From Acidobacteriota bacterium (GTDB taxonomy: Bacteria > Acidobacteriota > Terriglobia > Terriglobales > Acidobacteriaceae): a stretch of 34,278 nt of DNA. This document shows, piece after piece, positions 23,952 to 33,738 of this stretch. The stretch's first letter is position 1, and the number at the start of each line of letters is the position of its first letter. The translations under genes and the position numbers were made by a program. The notes below the pieces were generated by a model. It made no database searches. It was not told the DNA's origin and was given only the letters and a program-made list of their open reading frames with translations. The stretch lies in assembly GCA_021793405.1 (NCBI GenBank), contig JAJYSV010000044.1, forward strand, positions 1-34,278. Reading direction: 5' to 3'.

Positions 23952-26609
23952 ATGGGACAGGAAATTACACGCCGTAAGTTCTTGAAACTGACGGCCGGAG
24001 CTGCAACTTTGCAGAGCGTTTCTCCTGCTATGCGCGCGGCTTCAGGACACCTTCAGGAACACACTTCAACGCCGTATCGCTTGCATGCCGGGTTGGGTAT
24101 GCCAGAACCATACAGGTTGCTCAGCGGAGGCGGGTTTAGCGGCTCTTCCATTCCTGAATCCTGGGACCCTTTGGTCCGCTATCGCTGGAGCAATCCAGTA
24201 GCAAGCGATGATCTACAGATATATACTCTTCTCCCCGTTCGCGCGTTCACGGATACACCCGCCTCCTTTAAGAATTTACTATCAACATTGGACAAAGAGT
24301 GTGAGGTCCTAGTGCAGGGACGTGGCTCGCTTTGCTTTGATTTCGGTGTTGAGAGTGCTGCGTGGCTAGAGTTCGACAGTCCAGATCTGGCTGGATCTAT
24401 TGAGATGAGCATCAGCGAATATAACGAGCCAGCAATTGTGAATAGCCCGCCTTCTCCAGGCGGAGATCCGGAACATCGCATCAAAACAATGACGCCGCGA
24501 CGTTATGGCAATACGTTCCGTCTGGAGCTCAATAAGGAGTTATACGAAGGTGTACGCTTCGGGTGGATTCACGTTCGCGACTTCGATAAGCCTTGGCACA
24601 TCACTGCCGTCCGAGCCGTGTGCCAGGTTAAGCCTACCAATTATAACGGTCAGTTTTCCTGCAGCGATGAAATGCTGACACGCATTTGGTACACAGGCGC
24701 TTATGGAGTCAAAGTCAATTTTTGCAAAGATTACTTCGGAGCGATCCTTATGGATCGGGGTGACCGTATCTCATGGACCGGAGATGCCCATCCGGCGCAG
24801 GACGCGGCATTGGTTGCCTTCGGCGACTGGGATTTCATAAGACAGAATCTGGAACGCACGGCTACGAGCAGCAACGGGATTGAAAGCTACTCCCTTTATT
24901 GGATTTTGAGCCTTCTTAGCTATTATCAACATACAGGTGATGCAGAGACGCTGAAAAAATATATTGGGCACGTTCAAACGATGCTGAAGCATGCTAGCGA
25001 TATCTATTCCGATCCGATCATTACTTTTTATGGCCATGATGAGCGTCTCGGAGCATGTTTTGAGGAACCCGACCGTTATGAAACAAAAACAGCCTACCGA
25101 ATGCTTTTTGTGCGCACCTGCAATGAATTTTCCCTGGCTATGGATAGTATTGGCCGAAATGACATTGGAAGCGCACACCGCGAGATCGCACTGCAAAAAA
25201 TGAAAGAGTTCCGAACAAACCTGCGTTGGTTTGAATCGTTCGGCGTGCATGCACTCGCAGATGCTGTCAATACTGCTTTGACGACGAAAACTGAGCAAGC
25301 AGCGATGTTTGCGCAGGAGTTCTCCGATCGTCTAAACCGGCTCTCGTATTCCCCATTCAATCAATACTTCATCCTACAAGCCATGGGTAAGATGAATCAC
25401 TATGACGAGGCGTTGGTTAGTATTCGGGATCAATGGGGCGGCCAAATCGAGTATGGAGGCACCTCATTCTTTGAGGTCTATACGCCATCCTGGAATCGGT
25501 GCCTGAAAAAGAATGATGCCGTGCCGAATTGCCAGGTCGGTTACACAAGCCTTGCGCATGCGTGGGGCGGCGGAGTAACAGCTTGGCTGTCCAAAGAGGT
25601 GCTTGGGATCACGCCCGTGGCGCCTGGTTTTACGAAGGTCGATATCATACCCCATTTGGGACGGACCATTACCTGGGTTTCTGGAAGCGTGCCGACGCCA
25701 CGTGGGTCAGTGAAGGCTCATTTTGACGTCCAGGCGGGTTCCTGTGAGATAACGATTCCGGCGGGGTCGGTCGGTCGCATCGGCATACCGGCTACGGACC
25801 GGACAATTCAAACGATCATTGTCAATCAGCATCTAGTTTGGGATGGGCAGTTCAAGGCGGTGCCTGGGGTGGGAGGGGCAAAAGCCGAATCGGATTTTAT
25901 TTATCTGAACGACGTTCAGCCGGGTCAATATGCGATGTCCATTTCCTATCGCGGCTCCAGAAAGTCATTCGCAAATCAGCCGCTTGGGTATCCGATGAAT
26001 TCTGTGAAAGAAGATGCCGTCACCCACGGTAACTGGGGCGGTGTGTATGGTCGCGATGGTTATGTGCTCTTCGACTATGATGGTGTGGGCAAGGACCGGA
26101 GAAGACTACCGTCGTATGCCATCGCCATAGAAGCAGCTGCCTTCAGGAAGACCGGCAACTGCGTACATGCACAAATCATCCCCGCAACTCACGATCATCG
26201 CGCTCTGGCTGGAGATGAGAATAATGTAGGCTCCCGCAGTGTAGGCCAACTTTATACGGGCGCACCACGGGCATGCTGGGAGACAATGACCGTTGATGTG
26301 ACAGTAGCTGCCAACTCAAAGTACCAGATGGCATTGTATTTCCTTGATTGGGATGGATTAGGCCGTCGTCAGGCAATCGAGATATTCGATCTGGACACTC
26401 TCAAACGCATAACAGAGGTGCAGCTAGTTCGAGACTTCTCCAACGGAAAATACCTGATCTATCAGTGTGACCGCTCGATCAGGATAAGAATTAACCAAGT
26501 GCGCGGGGAAAATGCGGTATTAAATGGAATGTTCTTTGATCGGGTTGCAACCGATGCGCCTTTTGTACGCCCAGTGTCTATGGGGGTGTGCTCAACAGTG
26601 CAGCATTGA
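23952..26609 (+). CDS. GH78 alpha-L-rhamnosidase-like enzyme, Tat signal, extra C-terminal module
   Basis: The 885-aa protein opens with a Tat signal (ITRRKFLKLTAGAATL, residues 5-20). An N-terminal beta domain precedes the (alpha/alpha)6 catalytic domain. The GH78 signature region is DRGDRISWTGDAHPAQDAAL (268-287). The position usually occupied by the general-acid Glu in E-R-x-G-W-x-G-D appears to be Asp271. The second acid is probably E508 in YGGTSFFEVY. The GH78 C-terminal sandwich is clear (SLAHAWGGGVTAWLSKEVLGI, H536; WVSGSVPTPRG). An additional module of about 200 residues (685-885; GVYGRDGYVLFDYD, ALYFLDWDGLGRRQAIEIFDL, IRINQVRGENAVLNG) follows. An in-frame TAG sits immediately before ATG 23952, fixing the start. 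It should release terminal rhamnose, but specificity is open. Confidence 0.85.
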   Translation: MGQEITRRKFLKLTAGAATLQSVSPAMRAASGHLQEHTSTPYRLHAGLGMPEPYRLLSGGGFSGSSIPESWDPLVRYRWSNPVASDDLQIYTLLPVRAFTDTPASFKNLLSTLDKECEVLVQGRGSLCFDFGVESAAWLEFDSPDLAGSIEMSISEYNEPAIVNSPPSPGGDPEHRIKTMTPRRYGNTFRLELNKELYEGVRFGWIHVRDFDKPWHITAVRAVCQVKPTNYNGQFSCSDEMLTRIWYTGAYGVKVNFCKDYFGAILMDRGDRISWTGDAHPAQDAALVAFGDWDFIRQNLERTATSSNGIESYSLYWILSLLSYYQHTGDAETLKKYIGHVQTMLKHASDIYSDPIITFYGHDERLGACFEEPDRYETKTAYRMLFVRTCNEFSLAMDSIGRNDIGSAHREIALQKMKEFRTNLRWFESFGVHALADAVNTALTTKTEQAAMFAQEFSDRLNRLSYSPFNQYFILQAMGKMNHYDEALVSIRDQWGGQIEYGGTSFFEVYTPSWNRCLKKNDAVPNCQVGYTSLAHAWGGGVTAWLSKEVLGITPVAPGFTKVDIIPHLGRTITWVSGSVPTPRGSVKAHFDVQAGSCEITIPAGSVGRIGIPATDRTIQTIIVNQHLVWDGQFKAVPGVGGAKAESDFIYLNDVQPGQYAMSISYRGSRKSFANQPLGYPMNSVKEDAVTHGNWGGVYGRDGYVLFDYDGVGKDRRRLPSYAIAIEAAAFRKTGNCVHAQIIPATHDHRALAGDENNVGSRSVGQLYTGAPRACWETMTVDVTVAANSKYQMALYFLDWDGLGRRQAIEIFDLDTLKRITEVQLVRDFSNGKYLIYQCDRSIRIRINQVRGENAVLNGMFFDRVATDAPFVRPVSMGVCSTVQH

Positions 26610-26662
26610 CAGCTAAAAAGAAATATCTGACGTGAACAGGTGGCGTTTCACGAGGATAGAGA

Positions 26663-29512
26663 ATGGTTATGAAAGGCCGTCATTCGTTCTTCATTCTGTA
26701 TTCGGTCATGCAGCGCGTTTTGCGGAGCACACCAGATTCCTGGTGGGTCTATTTGTTTTGTTTGCTCTTGATTCTGTCTCCAAGAATGCTTTTCTCGCAG
26801 GCGGCTCGCGGTGCAGCAGTTTCACCTTTGACGCACATGCAGCAAGAATTTCGGACACCGCCAGACAATTGCCGAATCATGATGCGGTGGTGGTGGTTTG
26901 GGACCGCTGTCACCAAACCGGAGTTGATGCGGGAAATCAAGACGATGAAGGCGGGGGGAATCGGCGGATTCGAAATCCAGCCAGTATATCCTTTAGAGTT
27001 GAATGACATAGCAGGTGGCATCAAGAACTTCCCCTACCTTTCCAGCGGCTTCCTGGATGCACTTCGCTTCGCTGCAGATGAGGGTCGGGTGCAAGGGATG
27101 CGCGTCGATCTCACCCTTACAAGTGGTTGGCCTTACGGGGGTGCATATCTTCCCGTTTCACTCGCAGCGGGAATGCTGCGTCTCGTTCGAGTGCCCCTCA
27201 AGAATGACGAGAACTCTATCCCAGTACCCTATATCGAGGGGGGAGAGAAGTTACTCGCAGCTTTTCGCGTGGCCGGAGACGGGACGGATTTTCGCCACAT
27301 AGACCCGGAACAAATTCCTTTGGTTATACAAAATGGACGGCTGCAAGTTCCTGTCACGGGCCCCCAGCCGGAAACTGTTCTATTCTTTATCTCCAGTCGT
27401 ACCGGACAGATAGTCAAGCGGGCGGCAGTCGGCGCATCAGGATTCGTTCTCGATCATTATGATCGGGCTGCAATCGAAGATCATTTGCATACAGTGGGCG
27501 ATCGTTTGATGCAGGCCTTTGGAACTCATCCGCCATATGCGGTCTTCAGCGACAGCCTGGAGGTCCTCGATTCCGACTGGACGCCTGATTTTCTCCATCA
27601 ATTTCAACGACGACGCGGCTACGATCTGACACCCTATCTTCCGGCACTGGTCGGAAATATAGGCCCTAACACACAGGCTATTCGTCACGACTGGGGCCAG
27701 ACGTTGACGGAATTGGTGAATCAGAACTACTTGGCACCTATCCATGCGTGGGCCGAACAGCACGGCACACGATTCCGTGCCCAGAATTATGGCGTTCCGC
27801 CGGTAATTTTATCCAGTTACTCACTTGTAGATCTTCCAGAGGGGGAGAACTATCGCTGGAGAGAGTTTTCTGAAACGCGTTGGGCTTCTTCAGCCAGTCA
27901 TCTATATGGTCGACCTGTCACATCCGCTGAGACGTGGACGTGGCTCCACTCCCCTGCCTTTCGTGCAACTCCTTTGGATATGAAGGCCGAGGCCGATCTG
28001 GATTTCTTGAATGGAATTAATCAGTTGATCGGTCATGGTTGGCCCTACTCTCCGCCGTCTGTCGGGGAACCCGGATGGCGCTTCTATGCGGCAGGAGCAT
28101 GGAACAATCACAACCCATGGTGGTTTGTTATGCCGGAGATAGCGCGATATCTGCAGCGCATCAGTTATGTACTTCGCCTGGGAAAGCCGGAGAATGATAT
28201 TGCCATTCTGTTGCCGACGGACGACGCATGGGCAAACTTCACGACTAACCGTATCTCTGTCAGCCAGAAAATGAAAGCCCTCCTTGGTCCAAATCTTATC
28301 TCACAAGTTCTTGATGCCGGTTTCAATTTTGACTATATCGATGCGGCTGCAATCGCCACAGTAGGCATCCCGTACCGCGTACTGATCCTTCCGAATATCA
28401 CACGCATTCCTCTATCGACATATCGCACGATACAGCAGTATCAACAGCGCGGCGGGATCGTGATTGCTACGCGCAGACTTCCATCTACAGCACCTGGGTT
28501 TGTGAATTCTGTGGAGGAAAGTAAGCAAATCCAACAGCTCTCTCAGCGGCTATTTGAAGGTTCAAGTGCCCACGGCCACTTTGTTGCAAATGAACAGAAC
28601 CTCGCCTCAACACTTTCTCGTCTATCACAGCCGGATGTCGTGATCGTACCGCAGACGCAGGATATTGGATTCGTTCACCGCAAACTTCCGGATGCAGATA
28701 TATATTTCCTGGCCAATACCAGCAATCAGCCACGGGAATTCCAGGCGAAGTTTCGCGTATCAGAAGAAACTGCGGAATGGTGGGATCCAGACTCCGGAGA
28801 AATAGAACGTGCTGGGCCTGGAAACCTTCAGCATATTTCATTACAACCATACGAGACTCGCCTCCTCATCTTTTCGCATCAGAACGCCGCTACATTCAAA
28901 AAATATGTCAGGTTGACGCCGGCGCCTGGAATAGTGGATCTAAATAATAACTGGCAGCTGCATTTTCTGGGGGAGGATCGCATAAGGGATTATCAGCACT
29001 TGCATTCCTGGACAACGGAGTCGTCCACAAGATTTTATTCTGGCGAAGTTGCTTACAACAAAATGATCGTTGTTCCGGAATCCATGTGTAAGCCTGATAC
29101 AACGGTATATCTCGACTTTGGTTCGGGAATCCCAGTAACCCCAAAGCCAAGCAACGGCCCAGGAATGCAGGCATGGCTGGAAAGTCCAATCAGAGAAGCA
29201 GCGAAGGTTTATATAAATGGAAAACCTGTTGGTAGTCTTTGGCATCCTCTGTACCACCTGGATGTGACACGCTTTGTACAGCCAGGAAGGAACCAGCTAA
29301 GAATCATCGTGGGAAATCTTGCCATCAACGAAATGGCTGGCCACACATTGCCAGACTATCGGCTATTGAACAGCCGCTATGGCAAGCGGTTCGAATCACA
29401 AGGCATGGACGACATTCATCCCATCGCATCTGGGCTATTGGGATCAATTCGCTTAATACCGTATCACCACGTTCCCGATGAAAACTGTATGCCTAAGAAC
29501 CTCGGGGGATAA
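26663..29512 (+). CDS. GH106-like glycoside hydrolase, secreted, 949 aa
   Basis: The 949-aa protein begins with a long hydrophobic segment (about residues 28-43, YLFCLLLILSPRMLFS) that serves as signal peptide or anchor. The GH106-type start RIMMRWWWFGTAVTKPELMREI (about 71-92) is followed by GGIGGFEIQPVYPL, MRVDLTLTSGWPYGG, VFSDSLEVLDSDWTP and ETRWASSASHLYGRPVTSAETWTW, all in the order expected for the family. The C-terminal sandwich has AAKVYINGKPVGSLWHPLYHLDVTRFV. It shares only scattered blocks with the enzyme at 15513 and lacks its discoidin insert, so it is a divergent paralogue with probably different linkage specificity. ATG 26663 has a GAGGA site. It lies 53 bp after the GH78 gene and is likely co-transcribed. 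Confidence 0.82.
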   Translation: MVMKGRHSFFILYSVMQRVLRSTPDSWWVYLFCLLLILSPRMLFSQAARGAAVSPLTHMQQEFRTPPDNCRIMMRWWWFGTAVTKPELMREIKTMKAGGIGGFEIQPVYPLELNDIAGGIKNFPYLSSGFLDALRFAADEGRVQGMRVDLTLTSGWPYGGAYLPVSLAAGMLRLVRVPLKNDENSIPVPYIEGGEKLLAAFRVAGDGTDFRHIDPEQIPLVIQNGRLQVPVTGPQPETVLFFISSRTGQIVKRAAVGASGFVLDHYDRAAIEDHLHTVGDRLMQAFGTHPPYAVFSDSLEVLDSDWTPDFLHQFQRRRGYDLTPYLPALVGNIGPNTQAIRHDWGQTLTELVNQNYLAPIHAWAEQHGTRFRAQNYGVPPVILSSYSLVDLPEGENYRWREFSETRWASSASHLYGRPVTSAETWTWLHSPAFRATPLDMKAEADLDFLNGINQLIGHGWPYSPPSVGEPGWRFYAAGAWNNHNPWWFVMPEIARYLQRISYVLRLGKPENDIAILLPTDDAWANFTTNRISVSQKMKALLGPNLISQVLDAGFNFDYIDAAAIATVGIPYRVLILPNITRIPLSTYRTIQQYQQRGGIVIATRRLPSTAPGFVNSVEESKQIQQLSQRLFEGSSAHGHFVANEQNLASTLSRLSQPDVVIVPQTQDIGFVHRKLPDADIYFLANTSNQPREFQAKFRVSEETAEWWDPDSGEIERAGPGNLQHISLQPYETRLLIFSHQNAATFKKYVRLTPAPGIVDLNNNWQLHFLGEDRIRDYQHLHSWTTESSTRFYSGEVAYNKMIVVPESMCKPDTTVYLDFGSGIPVTPKPSNGPGMQAWLESPIREAAKVYINGKPVGSLWHPLYHLDVTRFVQPGRNQLRIIVGNLAINEMAGHTLPDYRLLNSRYGKRFESQGMDDIHPIASGLLGSIRLIPYHHVPDENCMPKNLGG

Positions 29513-29614
29513 TGGGCGAAGAATTGCCTGAAGAGAGGTATGTAGTGTGAAAAACTATGCGATGTAGCAAATCGGGACAAGGAAGGGAACAGCCGTGTCT
29601 ACATTGTGTGACTG

Positions 29615-29637
29615 TTCAGCCAGGTATAGCGGCTGAA
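29615..29637. repeat. 7-bp inverted repeat upstream of the 29731 gene
   Basis: TTCAGCC (29615-29621) and GGCTGAA (29631-29637) enclose 9 bp in the 218-bp gap between two GH106-like genes. It could be an operator or leader hairpin. The gap otherwise shows only the ribosome site of the next gene. Confidence 0.3.
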
Positions 29638-29730
29638 TACCTGCATCATACTCGGACAACTGTGGAATAGTGCCGCCAGAAAAGCCCCTGCTCATCGGGG
29701 AACCATATATAGAATTATAAAGGAGGACAA

Positions 29731-32700
29731 ATGAAAAGACCCATTGAGCTGTGTGTCTTGATAGCTTTTTCTATCTTGGTCGCAGTACCGACGGTCGCTC
29801 AGGTTTCGGCCGGTAAACCCGACCAGCTTTACGAACAATTTTTAAATCCTCCGCGGGACTATTCACCCATGCCATTTTGGTTCTGGAACGGCAAGATGGA
29901 GGGCCCGAAGATCCAGCAGGAAATACGAGACATGGTAGATCAACACGTCTATGGGTCATTCCTGCATGCACGTGATGGGCTGGAGACCCCATATCTTTCT
30001 GAAGATTGGTGGAAAGCGATAGGGGTCGGCCTTGAACAAGCTAAACAATCCGGCTTTGAGTTCAATTTTGTAGATGAGTACGACTGGCCCAGTGGAGAGG
30101 TACGGAATGTGCACATGTCCGGAAATCATCAAAGTGAAGTATTGGCGCAGCGCCCAGACTTCCGCATGAAAACATTGGCATATACATCGACGGTTGTCCA
30201 AGGGCCACAATCATTGGAACTGACTGCTGAGCCAAACCTCCAATCGGTTGTGGCGGCACGGTGGCTAAGTGAGGGACATATCGACGGTAGCAGCTTGACT
30301 CTCCTTACTTCTAGGCTGGTAAACAGCCGTATTCAATGGTCCGTTCCTGAAGGGAAGTGGGTGATTGTGCAGTTCCATCTGCAATCAGCGATGGGATTTG
30401 ATGGCGGCTTTGTAGATCTCATGAATCCAGACGCCATGAAACTCTATTTTCAGTTGACATATGGGCAATACTATCGCCGCTTCAAGCCCTATTTTGGGGA
30501 CACGATTCATTATTCTTTCTCAGATCACGAAGGGGATTACGGATATCGTATTGCATGGACGCCACAGCTGTTTGATACGTTCCAGGAACGAGCCGGCTAT
30601 GACCTGCGAAAAATGCTACCACTCCTCATTTACGACGGTGGCGACTTAACAACTAAGGTCCGTACGGATTATCTATCGACAGTTACGCAACTATATGCTT
30701 CCTCGTTTTGGAATGGAATTACCAATTCAGCGGCACAGCTTGGTATTCATCGAACGGGCCACGCATGGGAGGAGAGCCTGCAGTGGGCAGCCGCGCTTGA
30801 AGGGAATCTCTTCGCGGTGGAAAGGGGGCTTAACCCAGTAGGTGTCGACTCGCTCGTAGACTACGGCCGCCAGCCTCTAAATTTTAAAGTCGCACAATCG
30901 GTGGCCGACTATGAGGGCCGCCGGTTCGTGTGCGAGAATCAGGGCGTCCAAGGCACTGACTCTTATCTCGATCTGCAGGGAATCCGTAAAGGAACGAATG
31001 CCATTGGTGCGTGGGGCGTGAATCTGTTCGTCCCCCATGCCTTCGACTACGACACAAATCGTGCCAATTATCCTCCTGACTGGTTGCACCAGCCTTATTG
31101 GTCCTATTTTCATTATTATGCTGACTACACTCGACGGATCAGCTACATGAACGCCGAGAGTCATCATGTGACGAACGTCTTACTGTATTATCCGATTACG
31201 ACAATGTGGGCACATACAGAGCCACTGTTCTCCGGATCTACAAAATATCAACAGATTGGTCAGCCGGCGGCCTGGAAGAATAGAACAATCCTAATTAACG
31301 ATTATTACACCCGTATAATCCTTGAGTTAGCTAATCATCACTGGGATTACAATATTGCCGACGATCAGTACATTGACAACGCGAGTATTGATGGAGGCCA
31401 ATTGGTAATTGGTCCACAGAGGTTTCGGACGATTATCATTCCCCCCATCACAACGCTCAGTCGAAGAACACTGAAGAAGCTTCAGGAATTCCACAATGCT
31501 GGAGGAACAATTCTTGCGATTAGACTACTGCCAAAGTCATCGCCAGAAGCGGGAGGAAACGATTCTGTCATTAAAACTGGCATAGAGTCTTTATTTGGCG
31601 TAAGTGCTTCAGCTCCGAACGCTTCTTTAGCAAATCAGCGAGAATTTCACGCTGGCGGGGCCTACTACATCGCAGACTCGGTCGACACGCTCATTAGCGT
31701 TCTTGGTGCGACAACACCGAAGGACGTCCAGGTTGTATCCGGACCATCGGGACACCTGTATTTTGAGCATCGTCGGAAGCTGCGGAGTGATTATTATTGG
31801 ATAGTAAACGACACGGATAGTGCTCGAATCAATCAAGTGCACTTCTCGGTCAAGGGAGTGCCGGAAAAATGGAATGCTCTGACAGGAGAACGCGAGCCGC
31901 TGTTTTATGTCAACGACTCTTCAGGAACAGATGTCAGGCTGAATTTGACTCCATGGGATGCTTACTACATTGTGTTTCGTCCGCTATCTGGAGATTCTCA
32001 GAACGCGGTACTAGTAAGTACCAATGCGGAAAATGTAGACGACGTCGTTCATCAGAGCAATTCAATCGATGTGCATTTATCCGGACCCGCCAGCGTGTCT
32101 CAGACCTATATTAAGATGCGGAAAGGAAACGATTTCTATAGCGCTCAGGTGGCAGGTAACGATCTGCGACCTGTCATTCTCTCTGGTGAATGGCAATTTC
32201 GTCCACAACCAGCGCGCATATCGGTGCCTTACGCGAAAGTGAATGATGCCTCCAGAGCCGAGGGAAAGATGTTTGGCTGGGAGAAGGCAGAATTTGACGA
32301 TACAGGATGGCCATCTCTGTGGTTAAGCATGGAACAAACCACTATACGCGACTGGCAGATGATCGGCCCTTTTCCGAATCCAGATAACAATGGGTTCACA
32401 ACAAGTTATCCACCGGAGACTGAATTCGATGTAAGCAAACAATATGTTGGCTTGAACGGTCGAATGGTTGGCTGGAAAGACTATTACGGAAATGAACCCC
32501 ATCTGGCGCTAGAAGACTGGGGCATCTGGATGAAAATCAAGGGCGGGCAATTCTCTGACTCGGGGTACATCGTTCAGTTTAATCCGGAATTGTTGACAGA
32601 CACAGACAATTGGGTTGTCAGTTATGCCCATACATACTTGTATTCTCCGTCGAGTCAACAAGCACAATTTATTGTTGCCGCCGATAACTGGGACCGGATC

Positions 32701-33582
32701 TGGCTAAACCATAAGGAGGTGTTCGAACAGTTGCGAACACCGTTTTGGTATGAACTCAACGACAACTGGGCAGATCGCATTCAGGTGGATCTACATGCCG
32801 GCTGGAATGAGGTCCTCATCAAGGTTGGCAAAGGGCGTGGTGTATCAAGTGGGTTTTATGGATTCTCTTTCCGAGTTGCGGATGAGAAGGGGAATAGCCT
32901 ACCCAACGTGTTCGCAAGCATAATACCGCAGAGCGTGCACGGACCGACTTCCGAAGGAAAGTCTATGCGATGGTATCGAATACAGATACCGCCTGGTTGC
33001 GTAGCGATTGTGCCCCCAGATCTCCATAGCCCCTATCAAATGATGGTTAACGGCCACGATGTCAGCTCGAAGGGAAAGGACCCCGTCGATATACGTAGAT
33101 TTCTCAATGGCCGAAAGAATTTCCTCGTCATCATCGCGCATAGTGGTGATCTACTGGATTCGTCTGTGCAATTTGTGACGGGTGCTACTCCTTTCTCACT
33201 TCAACCGTGGACACACACTGGACTTGCTAATTTCTCTGGGACTGCGATTTATACCAAGACGTTTATAGTCCCGGAATCTTTTCTTCATGAACGTATCTTG
33301 ATCGACCTTGGTCGCGTAAGTTCCGTTGCAGACGTTTATGTGAATGGCAAGCATGCTGGAACACTAGTCTGGCAGCCTTATCAGCTGGATATTTCAAAAT
33401 TTATCAAGGCTGGGCAGAATCAGTTGAAGATTGTAGTCACGGATACAGAAGCAAATGGCCGAGCCGTTGGAACTTCCCACCCTATTTTGTCGGCGATCGA
33501 TATCTGCGGATTGGAGGGTCCGGTGCAGCTTATTCCGTATATGAATCGAGTCGTGACATTGTATCCAGTTCAGAATAAGTAG
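29731..33582 (+). CDS. GH106-like glycoside hydrolase, secreted, 1283 aa, multi-domain
   Basis: The 1283-aa protein has a signal peptide (residues 1-24, ...VPTVAQ) and a GH106-like barrel: PMPFWFWNGKMEGPKIQQEIRDM (about 47-69), GFEFNFVDEYDWPSGEVRN, HYSFSDHEGDYGYRIAWTPQLF, GHAWEESLQWAAALEG and WGVNLFVPHAFDYDT. From about residue 850 a jelly-roll/PA14-like region (DWQMIGPFPNPDNNGF, VAADNWDRIWLNHKEVF) is inserted before the C-terminal sandwich (IDLGRVSSVADVYVNGKHAG, WQPYQLDISKFIKAGQNQLKI). This layout differs from the other two GH106-type proteins and may reflect binding of a different glycan. An excellent AAGGAGG ribosome site sets the start. I see no frameshift. Confidence 0.82.
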   Translation: MKRPIELCVLIAFSILVAVPTVAQVSAGKPDQLYEQFLNPPRDYSPMPFWFWNGKMEGPKIQQEIRDMVDQHVYGSFLHARDGLETPYLSEDWWKAIGVGLEQAKQSGFEFNFVDEYDWPSGEVRNVHMSGNHQSEVLAQRPDFRMKTLAYTSTVVQGPQSLELTAEPNLQSVVAARWLSEGHIDGSSLTLLTSRLVNSRIQWSVPEGKWVIVQFHLQSAMGFDGGFVDLMNPDAMKLYFQLTYGQYYRRFKPYFGDTIHYSFSDHEGDYGYRIAWTPQLFDTFQERAGYDLRKMLPLLIYDGGDLTTKVRTDYLSTVTQLYASSFWNGITNSAAQLGIHRTGHAWEESLQWAAALEGNLFAVERGLNPVGVDSLVDYGRQPLNFKVAQSVADYEGRRFVCENQGVQGTDSYLDLQGIRKGTNAIGAWGVNLFVPHAFDYDTNRANYPPDWLHQPYWSYFHYYADYTRRISYMNAESHHVTNVLLYYPITTMWAHTEPLFSGSTKYQQIGQPAAWKNRTILINDYYTRIILELANHHWDYNIADDQYIDNASIDGGQLVIGPQRFRTIIIPPITTLSRRTLKKLQEFHNAGGTILAIRLLPKSSPEAGGNDSVIKTGIESLFGVSASAPNASLANQREFHAGGAYYIADSVDTLISVLGATTPKDVQVVSGPSGHLYFEHRRKLRSDYYWIVNDTDSARINQVHFSVKGVPEKWNALTGEREPLFYVNDSSGTDVRLNLTPWDAYYIVFRPLSGDSQNAVLVSTNAENVDDVVHQSNSIDVHLSGPASVSQTYIKMRKGNDFYSAQVAGNDLRPVILSGEWQFRPQPARISVPYAKVNDASRAEGKMFGWEKAEFDDTGWPSLWLSMEQTTIRDWQMIGPFPNPDNNGFTTSYPPETEFDVSKQYVGLNGRMVGWKDYYGNEPHLALEDWGIWMKIKGGQFSDSGYIVQFNPELLTDTDNWVVSYAHTYLYSPSSQQAQFIVAADNWDRIWLNHKEVFEQLRTPFWYELNDNWADRIQVDLHAGWNEVLIKVGKGRGVSSGFYGFSFRVADEKGNSLPNVFASIIPQSVHGPTSEGKSMRWYRIQIPPGCVAIVPPDLHSPYQMMVNGHDVSSKGKDPVDIRRFLNGRKNFLVIIAHSGDLLDSSVQFVTGATPFSLQPWTHTGLANFSGTAIYTKTFIVPESFLHERILIDLGRVSSVADVYVNGKHAGTLVWQPYQLDISKFIKAGQNQLKIVVTDTEANGRAVGTSHPILSAIDICGLEGPVQLIPYMNRVVTLYPVQNK

Positions 33583-33738
33583 GCTTGTTGTCAGGTAACC
33601 CGTGAGCGCTATGCGAGCGGCATCTCATTTTGAACGTGGAATTGCGTCACGGTGTTGAGCTGTCTTCCTCCGATTAGTCCAGCAGGCGTGAGAGTTCTCC
33701 CATAATAGGGTCTAGCGGTTGTGGGCCGAGGAGAACGG

